64,000 bases of DNA from Ancylostoma caninum (lineage: Eukaryota; Nematoda; Chromadorea; Rhabditida; Ancylostomatidae): NCBI GenBank assembly GCA_037903475.1, contig JBAJFG010000621.1, positions 558,001-622,000 of the forward strand, given 5' to 3'. The notes beneath the pieces were generated by a model. The model was not told the DNA's origin. It saw nothing but the letters and a program-made list of their open reading frames with translations, and searched no databases. Shown piece after piece: positions 12,010 through 24,000 of the stretch. The position numbers were made by a program, and so were the translations under genes. Each line of letters opens with the position of its first letter. Position 1 is the first letter of the stretch.

Positions 12010-14337
12010 CTATACATCATTCAGTGTTACAGTGTGAAGTCCCGCTGTTGACAATACGTACAGAGTAGTTTCGTCTAAGACCTGGAAGAAGAAGGGGCAT
12101 AGTCCAGGTTAGAAGGTACAACAAGGTGTAACATGCGAAATCAAGCGCGACAGAAGAAAAAAATTGGTCACGTGGGATCTAGGTAACAAATAAAAGTTTT
12201 AGCTCACCTTCATCGTCACCACTGGTGCATGAATTTGAGTGATCGACGCGATTTCATGACTGAGTAGATCACAGTTCGACGAGTAGAATAGAACCTTCTT
12301 AAATAACAGGTAAAGGCAGGGATGAATTTCGCATTAAGAAACAAAGTATTCGCAGTGATTTCAAACTACCAACCCCTGAATATGTCCCAACAGCTATAAG
12401 ATCTCTAATAGCACAAGCAGACGTGATCGTGTCGAACTGTTCCGACTGTTTTAAAACGAACTCGTGATTCCAGCTCAGAAAATCTTCCTGAAACTGATTA
12501 TATATAACAAAATGATAGCCATGGAACCAATTACCTGGGATTCCTTTCAGAAAAAAAACTGAACTAACTTCAAAATTGCATTTCCAAACAGCAACTGGGC
12601 CTAGAGTTGAGGAAACAACCAGATATCGCTCCTCGTGAAAGTTAACTGGACCAGAATCATCTTTATCACACAAAATCGGAGTGTTTTGTACACGAGACGG
12701 TATAAAATACACAACAGAGATTGGTCCAGAGAACTTTATCAATTTCCTAAAATGCGTATAGATAAGAAATGAAAAACTAACTAGGTGAAGAACAAAACCA
12801 CGGAAACACATACCTATAAACCATATGCGTATGCAGCGAAAACACGGAAAGAAAGACATGACCAGTGTCGAATCCTAGAGCACTCCATCGCAATTTTTCC
12901 GAACGTACAAGTGAAGATCGTGTCACGGCTCCAGGAAATACATCCAATGCTAATTCAGGGAAAACTGACAGCGCATTATCGATCTTATTCGCCTGCCCAG
13001 AACCTTCCTAAACTGAGAGAATCGCAATGAACATTAAAATTCCTATATAACTGATCACCCTGCGAATTTAAAAATACTGCATCTCTTCTGAAATACATAG
13101 ATGAAGAGGAGAAAAACTCAAAGTTGATAGAAAAAGTAAACGTGAAGACCCGGGGTGGAAAAATGTACACACCATAACCTCACCTGCATTTTATAGATAG
13201 GCAACTCTTCTCCAACTCCGTAAACAATCCAGTATTTATGAAGCTTCGAGTCCTCCATCCTGGTTATAATGGAACAATGAGCAACAGGTGTCGCAGCTTC
13301 TACCTAAACACTATCCTGATCCGCTGGAGAATCAGATATGATAAGTATGATAAAAATCGCAAATTAAAAAACCAAAAAACCTCCGAAGAAATGAAAAAAG
13401 TGGTTTTGATTTCTCACATATATCGTGATTACAGGCATCCTTAGTTTTGATGGGTAAAAGTAGAAGAAACAACTGATTCCTCACAATGTCTTAATTACTT
13501 ATGAACATATTTTGTTCAGTTGTAGTTTGAGCTTTATAGAATCCTCTATGATGAGTGAACTACTCTTCCCAGCGATCCTCATATGTCCAGAAAATGAGGG
13601 TTAACGGGACAAACTCAAATCAACAAAACAAGAAAGTGCTGAACGATCAAAGAAAAAAAAAACAACTAACCTTGCTCGTCAGTTCAACATGTAACGTCGA
13701 TGATATCCTGAATACTGCCCCAAAATGTCGACAGGGACAGAAGTGCTCGTTTAGCTCAACCCAACTCCAAATAAAAAGTTACGTGTGCAGTAAATACGTG
13801 AAAAAAGAAAGATCAACCAACCAAGTTGCCAAAATCGCTAGAGATCTATCGCTATTCAGTGGAGAGACATCGCTACACGACAACTCTATGGAATGTCCAC
13901 TCTTCAAGGACTAAATATATTCCTTTAGAATGAGTTCCATCAATAACCGGACTCTGGCACAGTTGTATTACATGCCGACCAACAAAAATAATGCTCACCG
14001 ATTCGTTCAGCAGTTTTGGCAGGCAAACCATTTTATTCTCCTCTACAAATTGCAATCGTCCATAGGCGTTAATCAAACACGTATGCACAGTTGCTAGAAC
14101 AAAATCGAAATCATTGCCAGAATCCAATTATACAATAATTATAAAAGAATGGGATCTTACTGTTAACCCCTTTCCCCGAATCGTAAATGATGAGAACTTG
14201 GTTGGATTCCGAGAATGGTAAAAACTTCTTTTCCGTGAAACTAATTTCACTGTTTTCCTAGAACATCAAGCGTGGAGATTTAATAGATTACAGTAAATCA
14301 AATAACATACTACAGGTAAGTCCAGAGGCAAAGCCAT
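12010..14337 (-). CDS. kptn: Kaptin (KICSTOR subunit), complete, 11 exons
   Basis: Exons, 5' to 3': 14337-14314, 14257-14161, 14093-13999, 13910-13822, 13764-13671, 13303-13184, 13007-12814, 12746-12569, 12487-12374, 12297-12208 and 12081-12010. Phases close to 388 aa (human 436). In family terms kaptin is a beta-propeller protein of KICSTOR, which recruits GATOR1 to lysosomes to restrain mTORC1. Collinear landmarks with the vertebrate protein as I remember it: an N-terminal FxxFSESN segment, FCPCRHFGAVF, a VFPEL block (about 188-192), LRWSALGFDTGHVFL (human has RLSALGCQSGYVRV), SGPISVV, then EERYLVVSSTLGPVAVW and QFDTITSA..LIAVGTYSG (to 335), then VLFYSS and a short C terminus. The acidic DxDxDG stretch before the ATYG motif of the vertebrate protein is absent. 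The first 8-residue exon has a weak donor (GTAGTA); its ATG overlaps the stop of the upstream gene. Confidence 0.87.
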
Positions 14338-15152
14338 CACTCGATTTTCTCTTTTGCTTTGGTGGTTTCGGAGGTGTTATTCTCTTCTCTGGGTGGAACT
14401 TCTCCGTTGTTCTCCGCAGTAGCAACTTCGTGCTGCTTCTTAAAAAGTAAGAAAATGAGTCCACAGTATAGCAGAAAAATCTATTCTTAGAACAAATAGC
14501 TGGTTGAAAGTTGCAAAGATGAACAAAGATAACAACATATTTAGAGGAAAAAAGTTCGATCTCTTCGAAGAGACAACACCTACCACTGCCAATATAAATA
14601 AAACTGGGTCTTAAGTTCAATCATTAACTCAAACCCATCAACAAGAGTACTCTTACCTGAACGTGGTCGCTTTTCACCAGATGAACAAGCTCGAGCTTGT
14701 TCACTGCACAAGTCTGAGGAGCAACTATCCTTCTCAAATAGTTCGGCGTGATAACGACGTCAGCAAAATCGTCGTCGAAGCCAGACTGAGTGGGAGAACC
14801 AGCTGTTATCAATTTAAAAAGCTGAAAAAAGAAAAAAAGACGACTTTGCAATAATATGTCTACATACACAAAAAATGTGAATATGAACATGATATCTTAA
14901 TGCTTCAACATACCTGTTGGTCCCTATACGTAGCGATATCACTCAGAAATTGCTTCGCTGACGCTTTCTTGGGGTCCTTGAGCGCCTTTAGCTTATTCTC
15001 TAGAAAACCGCTTCCATTTAAAGAAAAGTAAAGAAAAACCACCACGTAAAGGCAAAAATACCTCTCCAAAGAAATTTAGTATTTAAATCTTTCTCACCAA
15101 GTAAAGCTAAATATTCCTTGTCGACAACCCTCTCTCCAGCTTCTATAGACAT
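14337..15152 (-). CDS. Unrecognised 135 aa protein, 4 exons, overlaps kaptin start
   Basis: Exons 15152-15098, 14999-14914, 14821-14657 and 14438-14337 join in frame to 135 aa. I do not recognise the family. Residues 1-47 look like an amphipathic helix (VVDKEYLALLENKLKALKD), the middle has an acidic turn and ITPNYLRRIVAPQTC, and the last 30 residues are polar, Glu/Asn/Thr-rich and probably disordered. No signal peptide or membrane segment is seen. The stop TGA shares one base with the kaptin ATG, suggesting a shared pre-mRNA. Exon 3 ends in phase 0 and could splice straight to kaptin exon 2, so an in-frame fusion isoform is possible. The chosen ATG has no clear splice or trans-splice AG just upstream, so further 5' exons may exist. 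Confidence 0.65.
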
Positions 15153-17786
15153 CAGAAAAATCAAGAAGAGTATCTGATTCCAGAAGAAGCTTCTACTTCA
15201 ATGAAATATGTATTCTGAAATTTTTAAATATAAGTAAGCGGACACGCAACGAGAGGTAGCTCGAGCGCAGCGCGGTATCACTGCTACGCGCTTCATTGGA
15301 GCAACAGATCTCAATACTAGAGCGCACACTAAGAATGTCAATAATGATTCTCTTCGAGTTACCTTCCCCGGACGTAGGACACAGTGAGTTTTCGTCATAG
15401 CGGAGTCCTAAGTTCAGTCAGACTGGTATCAGTGACCTCCTCTGCTCACATAACCCCAGCTGATGATCGGGCACTCGCACTCATTAGGCCCCGGTAAAAG
15501 AAATGTGAATGGAAAACCAGTGTTCCTCCTTTTTTTTTAGGAAAACAGATCATCTTTGACCTAAGATGACTTAGTAAGGTGTAGAATGAGTTACGGCAAC
15601 TTTCGAACCACACTTGCCTGTTTCTTACCATGTTCAAGAAGAATGTAAAACGGCCTGACACTAAGCGTGCGGGTGAAAAGTGTCCGTAGACGACTCGAGT
15701 TTGTCCAAGTGTCCTCAGAATCTGCTGATTTTCGCCATTTTTCTCTGGTTCCAAATGACTTGGCAGTAGAGCATCGTGGAGCAGTATGTCATACAGTCTT
15801 CACAAAAATTCTTGCCTCACGCTGAACCGCCCGTTAGCTTAGCCACGTCCCACCACGTATGATAATGCGGCGTGGATTAGCAGATGGGCGGTGAAGCGTG
15901 AGACAAGTATTTTTGAGAAGGAATGTATCTGTTCTCAGCACATTTCCAGACGCTAGTACTCTCAAGCCTACAAAATATTTGGTACTATTGTACTTGAGCG
16001 GCCCCACCATCGAGCCCAAACTCAAAACCATGGATTCCTTTGAAAACTTGCAGGCAGGGGTAATTGGATGTGCTGATCACGAATATCATATTCATTTCGC
16101 ATGGTGGTATCGATTTTATTGATTTTGTCGATTTTTCCCCAACTTCGACTCGTATCTCAAATCTCTCTGGAAAACTGCATTCAGAGGTTTCTGAAGTTGC
16201 TGATCACGAATATAATAACCGTTTTGCATCATAGTCTCGATTTCGTTGGTTTTCTCCAGATTTTTATCTGTAGGGCGATGTAATCGCCGACTTTACTGGA
16301 GTTTTGCCCATGAAGTCGACCTTTCCTTGCGGAATCTTCATCATATTTGTAACCAGCACCTTCAGAAACCCCAGCAGGCAAGTTTTCAGAGAGATCCGGG
16401 AGGAGGTCCATACTTGGGAAAACATCGATAAAATCAATAAAATCGATACTATCATGCGAAGTGAATACGATATTCGTGATCAGCACATCGAATTACCCCC
16501 GTATGCAAGTTTTCAGAGAAATCCATGATTTTGAGTTTGGGCTCGATAGTGGGGCCGCTGAAGTACAATAGTACCAAATATTTCACAGTGACACTGTCGC
16601 TGTGAAGGAAATGAATGAAATTATGCAAAGAAAATGTTCCAAGCTCTCATCTCTTAAGACAGAATGTGTTGAATAGCATGCAGAAATAGGAACAGTTATA
16701 CGAAAACTGTTGGCGGTGAACGGTCGCGAAAAAAGCGTCGGTTCGAGCACGCCATAGGTCTTACCCGACTATTCTGAAGTGCTTCAAGGCAGCAGCCGCT
16801 TAAATCCTCGTTTATTCAAGATCTTAGTCGCTAGAGTTTCTGATAAACGTAAGACTCATATGCAATGGTGAATTCGCACGGAACATGTGAGAGATACATG
16901 AAGTCGGTATTCTGTTTTCTTTGCCACTGAATGCGCTCTCTTCGACGTGGCGCGGGCCCTGGTACGCGTACGTCACGGATGCTTATTCAAGTGAGTGAGC
17001 CCATGTGAACTGGCGCATGGTCACAGCTCCAGCACATCTAGTAGGTAGTTTTCCTATTGCGATTCGAGTTTCTTCGCAAGTAAGTCATCATTCCTAATTT
17101 TCGCACAACTCTTGTGATACTCTAACGCTACTTGTAAGCAAGAACCGAGAGAAGCAATCATTACTCTATCATACTATCAACGAACTAATAACACAAAACA
17201 GTGATCGTTATAGCATGGCCGGCAATAGAGGCACAGCCGCATCAATCATAATCAAGAATGAACCATCTTCATCACCATCCGACAGATACATCAAGCGTCA
17301 CGATGATTTCATTTGCGATATGTATGTACCTAATCAACTGTCAACAATACAAATATCACGAACGAATCTGTTTGAAACTACGAATCGAACAGAAAGACAA
17401 AAAAAAAAGACAGTATAGAAAACTGAGGTAACATGTTGACAGCTTCCGTGGGAGGGAAATGATACGGCTGGAAAACGGACAACAAGACAATGAAAAACAA
17501 GTACATCCAGCACCATTAAATGCGTATTCTCACATTAACACTGGCGCTGCTAATCCGAATTTAATTATATGTACATTATCTCTAGTAAAGGACCGGTGAG
17601 GGGATTTCAGTACTGATGCAAAATCTACTTGAAGTTATCACAGACTTAGAGAAATGCATAATCTTTCTTTGAATAACTGCAAAATAAATGTTTTTGACAG
17701 AATTGGCACCTACGGAAGATCACTGGAAACCACGTATCTCTGATATGCATTTAGTAGAGCAGTCGCAAAGGTCGACAGACAACCGT
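15153..17786. other. Intergenic region between two minus-strand genes
   Basis: Apart from the foldback element I find no gene I can support. A plus-strand frame at 17215 (start MAGNRGTAAS, followed by a good GTATGT donor at 17323) looks like a first exon, but no matching downstream exon was found. It would run antisense into the next gene. Confidence 0.4.
15973..16583. repeat. Foldback (palindromic) element, about 610 bases
   Basis: The outer arms are AAATATTTGGTACTATTG on the left and its complement on the right. They continue through GCGGCCCCACYATCGAG, GTGCTGATCACGAATATC and ATCGATTTTATTGATTTT. The related core (ATATTCGTG-TCAGC..ACCCC) recurs at 33.9-34.3 kb, near 38 kb and in the tandem array at 47.7-48.9 kb. 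Open frames inside are by-products of the palindrome. Confidence 0.75.
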
Positions 17787-18034
17787 TCACAAGTCTGCCG
17801 CAAAACTGCGCTTGTGACTACCTACCATATGGAGATCCAATCCTAACAACGTGTGGAACATATCATAACACTGCAAAACAAAATAATACAATAACGACTT
17901 TGTCCGGAACGTAATGCATCCAATTTCTCACCTCTTCACACTCTCTAGATTTCTGATGGAACACTCTATTGTGGATGAAATCCGTATCTTCGTTGCGAAA
18001 ATACAGCTTACATTCTTCACAAAAGATATACGAG
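17787..18034 (-). other. C-terminal Cys/His-rich putative zinc-binding segment
   Basis: The last two exons (18034-17932 and 17870-17787) join in phase 0. They give CEEC, then HNRVFH, then a second CEEC across the splice, ending KRSFAADL and stop. The spacing C-x2-C, H-x4-H, C-x2-C suggests a zinc-binding fold, but I cannot name it. Confidence 0.55.
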
Positions 18035-21000
18035 CTGTAAACACTTTAATTCTACAGTGATGCAAGACAATTTCGTTTCACGCAATTGAATAAAAAGAAA
18101 AAAAAACGAACCCGTCCGCACAAGAAGTGCTGGTATGCGATGCCATCTGATACCAAACCTTGCTCACTATTGTTTTCTCCTGCGCCAGTGAGACAGCAAA
18201 AGCTGAGGTTCGCATGGATTTTGTCGCTTGTGCACGTGAAAGCACCGTATCTAATGAACCGACAGTAATCATTGCAATAACAAATTACGTATGAAAAAGC
18301 TCACCAATTTTGTCTAACCAAGCCGTCGTGATATCAACAATGCCAGGATGAGATCGCCCAGGACAGAGCTGCAGACGCACACGCAGTACACCTCCTTGTT
18401 GAAGGAAACAGATCCACCCACAGAGAAGCAAATGCTATAATATTTAGGCTACTATGGTTTGTTTCACAGAGGGACATAGTTTTGAAGATATCAAATAAAG
18501 ATAGCGCGTGAAATAGTGCCGTATTTGAAGAGGTAGGCGAGAAATGCAGGTCATAGGCACAAATACTCAACTATCCTCGTGTTTGGAACAGACTATAGAT
18601 AAGTCTTCTACCATATGAAAAACCCAGCCGCTCAAGTCTGATCCCCCAAAATCGACAAAAAACTGCCACTCGACCTATCGACTAATAAGTTAGACAACAT
18701 TTTAGCCACTCTTCTATCATTGTCATGAATCTGGCACACATAAAACCTACGAATCGATCAGCAATCACATGGATCGGCACATCTCGTGCTTCACTACAGG
18801 CATCCGCCATCTTCATCATTGATTCCACGTACCGGGATGTTATCAACTGTTGCACTTCACCCGATAGATCCTAAAGCGTGCTATACGATGTGTATCGTGG
18901 ATACAACGTGTATGGCAGTATAAACTATACACTGGACTGAATGAAAATCGAATAATTTTGCTACTTCAATTACCAATCCAGGATACAGTTTAAACATCCA
19001 TGTGTTCGAGATTGAGAAAGCTCTGAAGCCCTTCATCTCTTCCGTACAGTACTGTACTGGCCTCCAATTTTGGAACATTCGAGTTACCCATTTATTTGAA
19101 AAATTCCATATTCGAAAGCAAAAATATTCGAATTTGAATAAATGGAAAATCCAAATGTTCCACCACTACAGACCATTTCAGTGCTCTATGAGGGAGAAGA
19201 ATGGCTTTGAAGCTTTCTCATTCTCTCATTCTCGAATATCTAGACATTTAAATTGTCTCCTGAATCGGTAATTGAAGTAACAGAATTATTCGATTTTTAT
19301 GGATAGTGCAAAGCAACAAGTCACTCACAATTTCTTTTTTGATTTCAGCTTTGGATAAAGTCCTTCTTGTTCTTAACTCCTCACAAATTTCTTCCACCGC
19401 TTCTTTCACTGTGTCGACAAACTTGGTGATTTTCAACATGCTCACCTAAAATTCGTATCTCAAGATTTCTGATAGTAAAGAATAAAACCTATCGAAGAAA
19501 CTGCTTACCTTACGCAGATCGAGAGTGAGAGCATGTAAACCGTTTTCGGGAAGGCGATTCAACAACATAGAATTGAAAGAGTTGTAATCGAGACCTGAAG
19601 TGCCAAACAACGATAAACATCAAATGGAAATAGAAGAAACCGCAGTATCAACTAACGATGTCGGAACTGAAGTGGAGTAGACCGTTCAAAAATAGTGGTG
19701 AAATTTGCTGGCAGTGTTGAAGGTTCAACGTCGTCCAATGGTGCTAAAAAAAAGATTTAGAATTCATGAAAGTAGAGAAAGTGCAGTAGCCGCCGGGACA
19801 ACACGGGAAGAAATTTGCTCACCAAAAATAGGCATAACAGGATCGAAGAGATTCAATACGAATTGGGCAAAAGTAGCCAAATTCACGGCAGATAAAGCTG
19901 GAAATACAACACAGGATTTTAGCTGTGCAAAATAGGCGGTATACAAAGACGCTCGGAAGAAAATTCAGCAAGAGAACCTGAAGCTTCTCCAATGATGATG
20001 TCCAAAGCTAACGCATTCAGCACCTCTGCACTATCCGATGAGTAAACCGCTGAAATTAAACGCAGTAAACGCATTTCATAGCTAAGATGAACAGGCAGTA
20101 GTGTTAACCAGCTACCTAAGCTCGCAGGTTCGCCAACGTTGCCCGTTACAAGCGTTATCGGCTCCGCGCTTCGGTTGTTATCCCGTTTAACAGGAACGAA
20201 TGACGAGGTAACCTCAACAGCAACACTGAAAAATCTCTTATGGGAAGAATATCAGCCGTAGTAAACTACTTAGAAACAGCTAAGAATCTGACTAACACCA
20301 ATATAGGAGGAGTCAGGGACTTACGACGTCTGCGGGAGAGGCCACTAAAAACAAACTATTCTGGATCATGAACGAACCGACAGTCCGTACAAAAGATTCG
20401 AAGAAACAAAACTTTACAGAAACATAATTTCTGGAAAGCTACCTTCTCAGCGTTGAGATCCACAAAATAAGGACCATTAACAAAAAGCTAATATGCAGAG
20501 TAATACCTACCTTTCAACAAACATCACCTCATCATCACTACCAGCATTAGGAACGGAAGAGCACGTGGCAGTAGTACGGCGTCTAAACATATTACATGAA
20601 GCAATCGGAACGAAACTGATCACCATTGTAAGCAAACCTCGATTCTGCTTTATCCTGCGAAGAAACCACGGGTTGCAACGCTGATAGCCGACCAGATTTC
20701 TTCCTAGTTGGCACTCCCTGATTTGTGTCCACAATAACAGCCGCATTATCCTCTAGAGGCATGACATTGCCAATTCTCCTGTGCTTTGCCGTTATAGGAG
20801 TAACGTCTGTATCCAGCTGTACCACAGCAGGAACTTTTTCTTTGGTGCTTTCTGCATTACGACCACCACTGTTGAGGGTTTTTTCAGGCTCTACTGTTCT
20901 TCTACGCTTACATGTCTTTGGAATTAGTTCTGTTCGACTTTGTACTCTAGTGGGAACTACAGCTCCGACAGCATCTTCTACTGGGGCACAGCTGCTGTCT

Positions 21001-24000
21001 ATTCCTTCCGCAGCGATGGTGATTCTACGCTTCAAAGCTCTAGTACTAACATCTTCTTGCCGATTTTTGCCAGTAGTGGCTGCTTTAGCGACACCTTTGG
21101 AGACAGAAAGACTTTTGTGAGCATCAGGTTTTTCAACACTTGCCTTCTGCCGTTTTGGTCTTAGGTTTAAGAGTTCTGGTTCTGGTAATCTTTTCAACTG
21201 CCTTCTCTTCTCACAGGTTCGTTCAACGGCACATTCAGTAGGTGTCACAGGGGTCTGTTCCTTGGACAGCGTCACCTCCGCCTTTGAAGAGGTTCCTTTA
21301 CCAGACCGAACATCTGGTACAGCCTCCATTTCATGAAAGGCCTTTGACGTTCTAGATGGAAGGGTTTCCACAGCAGACGTTTTCCTGTTTCGTCCTCTTC
21401 TAGAGGGTGTGCCTGGAGAACTGCCAGCAGTTCCGGCACTGAAACTCTTCGGCACAGCAGGACTGCAAAAGTGGGGCGCCGCAGAAACGGCGACCTCTGC
21501 GAGAATATTCAGTCCAGTGTCAGTGTCGTCGAATTGCTCGAAAGTTCTTGCCTCTTTAGTTGGACAAGCAAGGCATGAAAGGGAAATCGACTCAGCGATA
21601 GATGATGCGCAGAACTGAACGCCAGCAGAAGCTTCGCGTGGTATGGCAACGAATGCAGCTGTACTCTCTGTGCATGATTCCTTACCCATTTCAATGAAGG
21701 GGCTTGTTTGCGTCTTCTTTACCCCTGCGATAGAAATCGGGGTAGGAACAGTCATCGATGCCTTAGCTGATCCTAGGCAACGGGATGTTTGTGCAGTTTG
21801 CGGGATTTTTCTCTCCGATTTTCGTTGTTGCTTTGATTCTGGAACAGAAACTGTGTCCTCGATGGATGGCTTCTCAACAGGCACTTTTGAGGTGGAGATC
21901 TTCATGGGCTCCCGAAAAACGCATTCTTGGGTTCCAGCTGAGACTTGTTTCGCCGGTACTCTCTTTCTTTCAAAGGTACCGGAAGTGCGTGCCACCTGCG
22001 CAGCCTTTTCCACTGGCTTTGGAATAGCTGGAACTATGGGTGGAGCTGCTGTGGCCGTACTAGCTTCTGATAGCCGTCCCATTCTTCTTGAAACTTTGTC
22101 ACGCGCAGTAGCTTGTGAACCCTCAGGGATGGAGAGCTTCGGATGCGCAGGCTTTGGCTCATTAACTCTTCTTCTCTCCTCTGCCACCACCAGCGTCGAC
22201 TTAATTTCGCCCTGCCCTTTCACTGATCTCTTTCTTACTACCGGTGCCTCAATTGGCTCCGACGCTCTTTTTCTCAACGATCTTCTGCTTGGCGTAACTT
22301 CTGCCATACCCGATGTCCCCTGTTTGGCGAGATTAGTCTTCTCCACTATAGATGAAAGTGTCTCTGTGGATGGACTAATCGTCTCTGATAGAACACTAAC
22401 TACGCTGTGCGACGTATCTTGCAAATTTTGAATCACTTGAACAGGATCGTCTTGAACAATGATATCCTCATCTTCACAAATGACAAGGCGATCAGGCGAA
22501 GCCGAAAGGTCACTGCCTTCAGAGCGAGTGACACTGGATCGCTCAAACTTGTTCTCAGAGCCAGGAACACACGATTGCTCAGACTTGCCCGATTGCCGAG
22601 GTTTGATGTCGGATCTCGTCGCTGAGCTGGCCAATAACTCCTCTTCTAGCTGAAATTCATTATTTAGTTGAAAGAAACACAGAAAGCAAATAGAGAAATA
22701 ACATACATGAAGGCTGGAAGTGTCATCTTTGGAAGAACTACTCGGTCCTTTCCTTCCTCTAACGTTATGGCTTTGCATTCTGCTCCTCCCCTTTAAAGCA
22801 GTATGTGTTAATGCTCAACTAGTATGCCATTTCGAAACTCACCTTCCTTAGTGGCGGTGGCCGAGGTGGAGAAGCTTCTATGTACTGACTTGGCATCGCC
22901 CCAGCTTCAAGAAGCAACAGAACCTCATTTAAGCTATCATCTCTTTTTCTTCCTCTTGTTAGATCATCAATGGGAAATGGTTTTCGCTTGCCGTGACCAT
23001 CACGCGCTGAAATAAAACGTCATTTGATAATCTCGGCGAAGGAAAGCAAGGGTATGTTTTCTTTCCCGTAGAGAAGCAGCACCAAGTAGTCAAATGGGGT
23101 CAGGCTGATGCTCACCTCTGCAGTAGTACGTGGCCTTGAGTATACTCTTATCTTTAAGAACAACAACTGCGCTATTTCCGAGCAACATATCGAATACCCA
23201 GTATGAGCTGATGTTTTCGTATTTTGGTACTGCAAAACGCGCGAAAATGTGTGATATACAAGGTTGATCACAAAATATAGCAGAAAAAATTTCTACTATC
23301 ACTTACCTGAGCAACTGAAAGATGTACTTGCACAACAAATATCCGTGAGTGCTGCTGAGCAACCTTCAACGCTGTGCATATCATGGGTAAGTGTTTGGGA
23401 AGTGTCAACATAATTGTACACGGGCACTGAAACGAATTCTTATACCATATGGACACATTTCTATACGCGAAAACTTATATAATCAAACAAACCGAAGGAT
23501 TTCGAGCAAAAAAAATAATCATAGTGGCATTCAGAAAAGGAGTCGGAGGAAAGTTGTGCTTTTTCTCAAGTGGAAATAGGAGCATCTTGTTCGAAAACTT
23601 CGTCACAGCAACGGAAGAAAATGGTTGCTGACTGAGGGTAGCGAACTGCAGCAATTTTTGCCCGAAGTTCGTCCATTCCGATTGAGTGGAAGGGCCATAA
23701 TCTTCCTGAGCGCTTTCATGAATATGCGCTAGTGGTCAAAAATAACAATTTTCTGAACGAATGCTAAGCAAGAGCACAAATAATGATGATAAATGAGACG
23801 GCGAATTCTTAACAAATGGAATTTTGAAAAATAACTTAAACAGATTAATGAACAAGCGTTGAGAGCTGAAAAAAGAACACTAATCAAAAATGAGATAAAA
23901 CGTTAGCAGTGACAACAAAAACTAACCTTTACACGAAATTGATGTCGATGAATGCGGCTGATCAGCGTGAGTGAAGATGCAATTCTCAGACAACGGCCCC

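Noticed and set aside
13030..13103. WD-like exon KRCSIFKFAG in kaptin
   Set aside because: Its end phase does not match the next kaptin exon, whereas skipping it joins IYKMQ to EGSGQ in phase 0, which fits the family order.
17701..17853. Plus-strand exon LAPTEDHWKPRISD.. after a TTTTTGACAG acceptor, as partner of the frame at 17215
   Set aside because: The phase does not match the donor at 17323, and the minus strand here is the last exon of the large gene with a better-supported acceptor.
20447..20496. Exon-like frame LFVNGPYFVDLNAEK on the minus strand
   Set aside because: It could only join to the previous exon across a 23-base intron. Treating it as intron lets the exons on either side join in phase.
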